Below, piece by piece: positions 58,540 through 62,000 of a stretch of DNA of 62,000 nucleotides. The position numbers were made by a program, and so were the translations under genes. Below the pieces are notes generated by a model. That model was not told the origin of the DNA. It saw only the letters and a program-made list of their open reading frames with translations, and did not search any database. How positions within the stretch are numbered: position 1 is the stretch's first letter; each line of letters begins with the position of its first letter. This stretch comes from Symbiodinium natans (Eukaryota; Sar; Dinophyceae; Suessiales; Symbiodiniaceae): positions 1 through 62,000 of the forward strand of contig CAJNDS010000472.1 of NCBI GenBank assembly GCA_905221605.1. The letters are read 5' to 3'.

Positions 58540-60714
58540 CTACTCGATACCCTGTGGAGCAGTGTTGGGGGCACGAGTGGCGTTGCCAGCAACGTTGGAG
58601 CTACTGGCTCGCTCCAACTGAGGGCGCCTTGCGACCGCCTCATCGAGGGAGAATGCCTCAGCCGACACCCTCTGGAAATCCTCGATGTAGGACTGCGCGA
58701 CCGGGTGCGTCTTGGGGACCTCAAGCCTAAGCCCTGCCTCCGCATTGGCTTTGCTGCTTGTGGTAAAATTGAGGCTCCCAATCAGCACCACCGCGCCATC
58801 AGGCCGCAGTAGGCAAAGGGCCTTGGCATGGTGCAGCCCTTGAATCCCGGTGCCTACCTTAGCCCCGCGGCCGTCGCGAGCATAGGCGTCGCGCACGGAT
58901 GTGCCACAACCCACCTTCACCTCGGCACCCGCCGCCGCCAAGCGTTTCAGCGCTTGCCACTGAAGTTTGGTGCGGTGGCATTGTCCCATGTCGGCGACAA
59001 TCCGAACGCTTGCGCCCTTGCCAAGCGACGCTTCGATTGCCTCGATGCAGGATGGGCAATCTAAGCTGTACGCCCGGATGTAGATCACATCCTCTGCTGC
59101 TCCAGACCCAAGCAGCGTTTGGGCGGTCTGAACGTATGGCCCGCCCGCAAGGAATTCCGCTTCTTTGACTGGAGAACTCCTAGCGGGGGCTGGGCCCTTG
59201 TTCCTCCGGCTGGGTGTGCGCGCCACAGTGACAGTGGCGGCACGTTGCACGGAGCCGGACTGTGCGTGGGCTGCGCTCGCTCCATCTGCTGGGGCCGCGG
59301 CCAGGTCACGACCCGCGAGCCCCTGAAAGCAGGAGAGCCCGCGGCTCTTGGCCGCAAGTTGGGAGAAACATCCTTCACTGTTCCCCAAACCCAACACAAC
59401 CTTACCCTTAGCCAGGGCTTCGGAGGCGGTACTCCGAATGGAGTCTGTGAGCGCAGGACCCGCGCCTCGCTGGGCCGCGTGCAAAAACCCTAGGGAACGA
59501 GCGGTGTCCATTGCGGCATCGCAATGCCCGCAACGTCCCTCTGCCAGGTAAGCACGACAGCCACAGGCAGCTGTCTCCTCCTTGAGGTGCACCCAAACCT
59601 TATGGGTCACCCCTTTCTTGGAGCTCGCGACCTCAAACGTCGCTTCAGAGCCAAGGAGTTGAGACAGCCGCGCCTCAGGGGCCGCGGTGTTGCCATGTCG
59701 CATATGCGCAATGCGATTGGCAACGGCACGACTCACGTACCACAGAACAGCGCCGCACAAAATCACTACTACCAGAGTGATGGCTGTTCCGGCGACCCAC
59801 ACGGTCCGCCTGGCCCCATGACCGATTTCCTCGACAACGTCGGCCGAAACCGTTGCAACCGCGTGCATGGAGTCCTCGACAACATGCACAACCCCGCGGT
59901 GCAACTGCAAGGCAATCGGCGCCGACGCTGCAGCCGCCAGGCCCCACCAGCCGTTGATGTTCCCGTTGAGGGCGTGCATCAACCGATTGAGGAGCCCGCG
60001 ACCCAGGAAAAAGGGGGTCCGCGGTGGAAGCGGAACACTTGGCGGCGGCCGGGCCGACCCGCACGGGAAGGCTGGGACCCAGCTTGTGCTTGGGCGGGGT
60101 TGGAGCGCGGCAACAATGCCCGCGGCGTAAGCGCCCCAGGCGTACTTGCCCCTCCCCTTGGGCTTGCCCTTGGCATCGGACTTGCCTCTGCCCTTCGGCT
60201 TGCCCTGGCCCTTGCCACGGGCGTCTGCCCAAGCACTCCAAGGGTCGCGGCCCTTGCCGTACGTCGCCTCTTCGCGACGTCTCTTGCCGCCCCTCTTCTT
60301 GTGTTTGTTTCTAAGAAGAGGTTGGATGGTTTCTTGGTCCATCGCACGATTGGCCAGAAGGATCTCGTACTCCAGCTCGTCCTGGCTGCTTTCGGAGCCC
60401 GAGTCCCTCTCTTCGCCGCGCCGCGGATCAGGGATCCCGCGGGAAACGACCTCTGCCAAGCGGAGAGGCGTGCTGCACCGAAAGCACAGCTGCCTGAACG
60501 AAAGGTTCCATTCATAGCAGTTAGGGCACTGCCACCCTGCTATGCGGAGCGCCTCGCTGATGTGATCATCGCGCTCCGCCTTCTCCGCCTGGCGCCGCTC
60601 CCGCTTCATTGGCGCGCTCGGCCGCCTGCGCCTCCTCGGCCGCCTGGAGGGCTTCAGCGAGTTCCTCATCGCTGAGAAGCCTCGCGGCATCTGCCCGCGC
60701 TTGCTGTTCTTCAA
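58540..60714 (-). CDS. RanBP2 finger, membrane helix, SWIM finger and PLD domain protein
   Basis: An open frame of 724 codons; sequence that looks genuinely coding starts near 60610 (QAEKAERDDHISEAL). Domains in order: a RanBP2-type finger WQCPNC-x10-CFRC (about 62-80), a Gly/Lys-rich basic stretch (KGQGKPKGRGK, about 155-180), one strong membrane helix (about 303-327), a SWIM-type finger CGC-x8-CGH (about 383-398), and a phospholipase D/nuclease domain (about 541-690) with HHAKALCLL and IGSLNFTTSS. The HxK and GSxNxT elements of one HKD motif are present, though the Asp is displaced (RPDG). A single HKD means it would act as a dimer, like PLD6/Nuc, which cut cardiolipin or nucleic acids. The upstream ORF overlaps it by 149 bp in another frame. 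Confidence 0.75.
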   Translation of the reverse strand: MKNSKRGQMPRGFSAMRNSLKPSRRPRRRRRPSAPMKRERRQAEKAERDDHISEALRIAGWQCPNCYEWNLSFRQLCFRCSTPLRLAEVVSRGIPDPRRGEERDSGSESSQDELEYEILLANRAMDQETIQPLLRNKHKKRGGKRRREEATYGKGRDPWSAWADARGKGQGKPKGRGKSDAKGKPKGRGKYAWGAYAAGIVAALQPRPSTSWVPAFPCGSARPPPSVPLPPRTPFFLGRGLLNRLMHALNGNINGWWGLAAAASAPIALQLHRGVVHVVEDSMHAVATVSADVVEEIGHGARRTVWVAGTAITLVVVILCGAVLWYVSRAVANRIAHMRHGNTAAPEARLSQLLGSEATFEVASSKKGVTHKVWVHLKEETAACGCRAYLAEGRCGHCDAAMDTARSLGFLHAAQRGAGPALTDSIRSTASEALAKGKVVLGLGNSEGCFSQLAAKSRGLSCFQGLAGRDLAAAPADGASAAHAQSGSVQRAATVTVARTPSRRNKGPAPARSSPVKEAEFLAGGPYVQTAQTLLGSGAAEDVIYIRAYSLDCPSCIEAIEASLGKGASVRIVADMGQCHRTKLQWQALKRLAAAGAEVKVGCGTSVRDAYARDGRGAKVGTGIQGLHHAKALCLLRPDGAVVLIGSLNFTTSSKANAEAGLRLEVPKTHPVAQSYIEDFQRVSAEAFSLDEAVARRPQLERASSSNVAGNATRAPNTAPQGIE

Positions 60715-62000
60715 GCTCTTCGGCAGAAAACCTCCGCCTCCATTGCTCTGGCGCTGTTTGAGGATCTACCTCCCACCACCCGATGTCGATCCCGTTGATC
60801 CATCGGCCGTCGCACGGGGCGCCCGCATTCGGGCCGCCCGCGTGCGTGGTGAGGCACTGGTCCTCGGTGACCGGGTTAATGGCTTCGCAGAAGAAGCACC
60901 GCCAGCTGCCGTAGGGGTAAAAGCGGCCTTCGACGTAGGCTCGGTTGGCTGGGAGGGCGACATCGTCCGCCTCATCCGCGGTGCCCGCCTCCATCTCAAC
61001 CGAGACCTCCTCGTCTTTGACAACCTCAGTTTCCTCCTCCTGTTCCTCCTTGACCAGGGGCTCTTTCTGCTCCCGGCCAACGTTGAGGTGGGACTCAGTG
61101 CGAACCTCGGCGCGCATCAGAATGACGTCAAGGCTGTCCGCGGCTGGGTCGCCCGCGAAGAAGGAATCGATCTCTTGGGCATGGAGATCGTCAAGAGGCG
61201 TCACCAGGTCTGGCGAATAATCCCGCTTGGAACGGCGCTCCGCAAGGCGTTGCTGAACGTCGCTCTTCGGCGGCTCGAGGGCCCGCCCGCGCGGAGCGGC
61301 TTCCCGCGGAGGTCCCGGCTCGGCCTCCTCCGTGGGCTCGCTCTTGGGCGTGGACCCTCCACCGCTACTCTCTGGAGCGGGATCCAGCTCGGGGTCATCG
61401 CGAAGCCACCCCGGCGGATGACTACCACCATGAATGTGGTGCGACCCGTCTTCAAGCTGGATTCGGTCCCCTCTCTTCAGGAGCGGGACCTTCGAGTGAT
61501 CGTACCCGTTGGCTTTGTGGTACCGAATCACTCGAAGCATGGGCACCTCCCCATACTCACCGTCCTTTCCTCGGCGGAACAACCGTCCCCGCCAGTCTTG
61601 ACGAAAAGGGTCAAGAGGTGCGGAGGGGCTGATCCCCAGGTTGGGCGGAAGAGAGGCGCCATGGCAGGCCGCCTGATGCAAGTGGTACTGCACCAGCGAC
61701 TCAAAGGCCAGCCCGCATCCAGGAGCTGAGCATCCATAGTGGCCGTCAGCGTTGGGGCGAGGCTCCTCTGGGGCCGGGGCGGACTGGGCGGTCCCGCCTC
61801 CTGAAAGGCCTGGCGGAACTGCTCGATCCTGCACCCCCGGGGGCGTCCTGACCATCGTCAGACACCTCTTCCCCGTCGGCGCCTTCCCCGGCCGCCCGAC
61901 TCTCTCTCGGCGCAGTGTTTTGAGGGATTCCTCACGCTTGGTGATCTTCTCTAGCTTCACCATCGCGGTTCCCGCCACCTCCAGTATCTTCGACTGGAGC
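60566..62000 (-). CDS. C2H2 and RanBP2 finger protein, 5' partial
   Basis: Open from the window edge to 60566; an ATG lies near 61963 but the frame continues upstream as a coiled-coil-like helix (LQSKILEV). Near residue 82 is a C2H2 finger, CSAPGCGLAF...HLHQAACH. Residues 115-185 are a conserved-looking basic segment (WRGRLFRRGKDGEYGEVP, YHKANGYDHSKVP, GDRIQLEDGSHHI). The middle is acidic and disordered. Near 367 is WRCFFCEAINPVTEDQC, a RanBP2-like finger. The end is an Ala/Glu helix (EELAEALQAAEEAQAAERA). This helix continues naturally in the PLD ORF (RRQAEKAERDDHI), one base out of register near 60605, so the two ORFs probably encode one protein. Confidence 0.7.
   Translation of the reverse strand, partial: LQSKILEVAGTAMVKLEKITKREESLKTLRRERVGRPGKAPTGKRCLTMVRTPPGVQDRAVPPGLSGGGTAQSAPAPEEPRPNADGHYGCSAPGCGLAFESLVQYHLHQAACHGASLPPNLGISPSAPLDPFRQDWRGRLFRRGKDGEYGEVPMLRVIRYHKANGYDHSKVPLLKRGDRIQLEDGSHHIHGGSHPPGWLRDDPELDPAPESSGGGSTPKSEPTEEAEPGPPREAAPRGRALEPPKSDVQQRLAERRSKRDYSPDLVTPLDDLHAQEIDSFFAGDPAADSLDVILMRAEVRTESHLNVGREQKEPLVKEEQEEETEVVKDEEVSVEMEAGTADEADDVALPANRAYVEGRFYPYGSWRCFFCEAINPVTEDQCLTTHAGGPNAGAPCDGRWINGIDIGWWEVDPQTAPEQWRRRFSAEELEEQQARADAARLLSDEELAEALQAAEEAQAAERANEAGAAPGGEGGAR

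Noticed and set aside
57894-58730. Plus-strand ORF of 278 codons
   Set aside because: No domain, low-complexity composition, and its 3' part is antisense to the PLD domain.
59524-60675. Plus-strand ORF of 383 codons (and 60701-61729, 342 codons)
   Set aside because: Antisense to the finger/SWIM/PLD ORFs, which contain clear domains. High GC keeps the opposite frames open.

Overview
The window looks like nuclear DNA of a dinoflagellate, probably a core or Symbiodiniaceae/Suessiales-like lineage. The clues are a multi-exon gene whose introns mostly start with GC or GA instead of GT and carry the same AG|G context at both splice junctions, LINE and other retroelement polyproteins of the kind that fill dinoflagellate genomes, a 13-base match to the 3' end of the dinoflagellate spliced leader, and very many simple repeats. 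Nothing bacterial is visible (no operons or ribosome binding sites). No promoter, rRNA or tRNA gene could be supported. All positions come from reading the sequence by eye; exon ends are good to a few bases only where stated.

Layout. 0-12.4 kb: repeat-rich DNA with unrecognised minus-strand coding-like blocks and one SPX-domain-like exon (about 10.1 kb). 12.4-23.6 kb: a minus-strand gene for an insulin-degrading-enzyme-like M16 metalloprotease, read exon by exon, with HxxEH and the distal Glu intact; its largest intron (17.1-20.6 kb) holds an insertion with its own ORFs and a long inverted repeat. 24-31.9 kb: minus-strand candidate exons including a coiled-coil block (25.5-26.5 kb). 31.9-33.7 kb: minus-strand exons of an SLC35/nucleotide-sugar-transporter-like protein. 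34.5-35.6 kb: a long minus-strand ORF with the layout of an ADP-ribosyltransferase. 35.7-37.9 kb: microsatellites and a diverged repeat array.

38.3-45.9 kb: a decayed minus-strand LINE whose coding order is W-rich/helical N-terminal region, Tpt1/KptA RNA 2'-phosphotransferase, APE-type endonuclease, reverse transcriptase (FADD), a zinc-finger series, then a USP/C19 ubiquitin protease with its triad present. 47.5-51.6 kb: a second decayed minus-strand retroelement with Gag-like helices, a CCCH-type knuckle, a DUF4326-like domain, the N-terminal side of an RT whose catalytic core is missing, and an RNase H. 52.8-54.7 kb: a repeat array of the same family as at 36.4-37.5 kb but inverted. 55.5-57.4 kb: a 63-bp tandem repeat and a 1.5-kb field of AATTCC/GGAATT hairpins. 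58.5-62 kb: two overlapping minus-strand ORFs (C2H2, two RanBP2-type fingers, a membrane helix, a SWIM finger and a PLD domain) separated by one +1 frame change and running off the window edge.

The two retroelements are interrupted by several frameshifts, so they are best read as dead or dying copies that still show which domains their families carry. The M16 gene, the transporter and the ADP-ribosyltransferase-like ORF are the best candidates for host genes.
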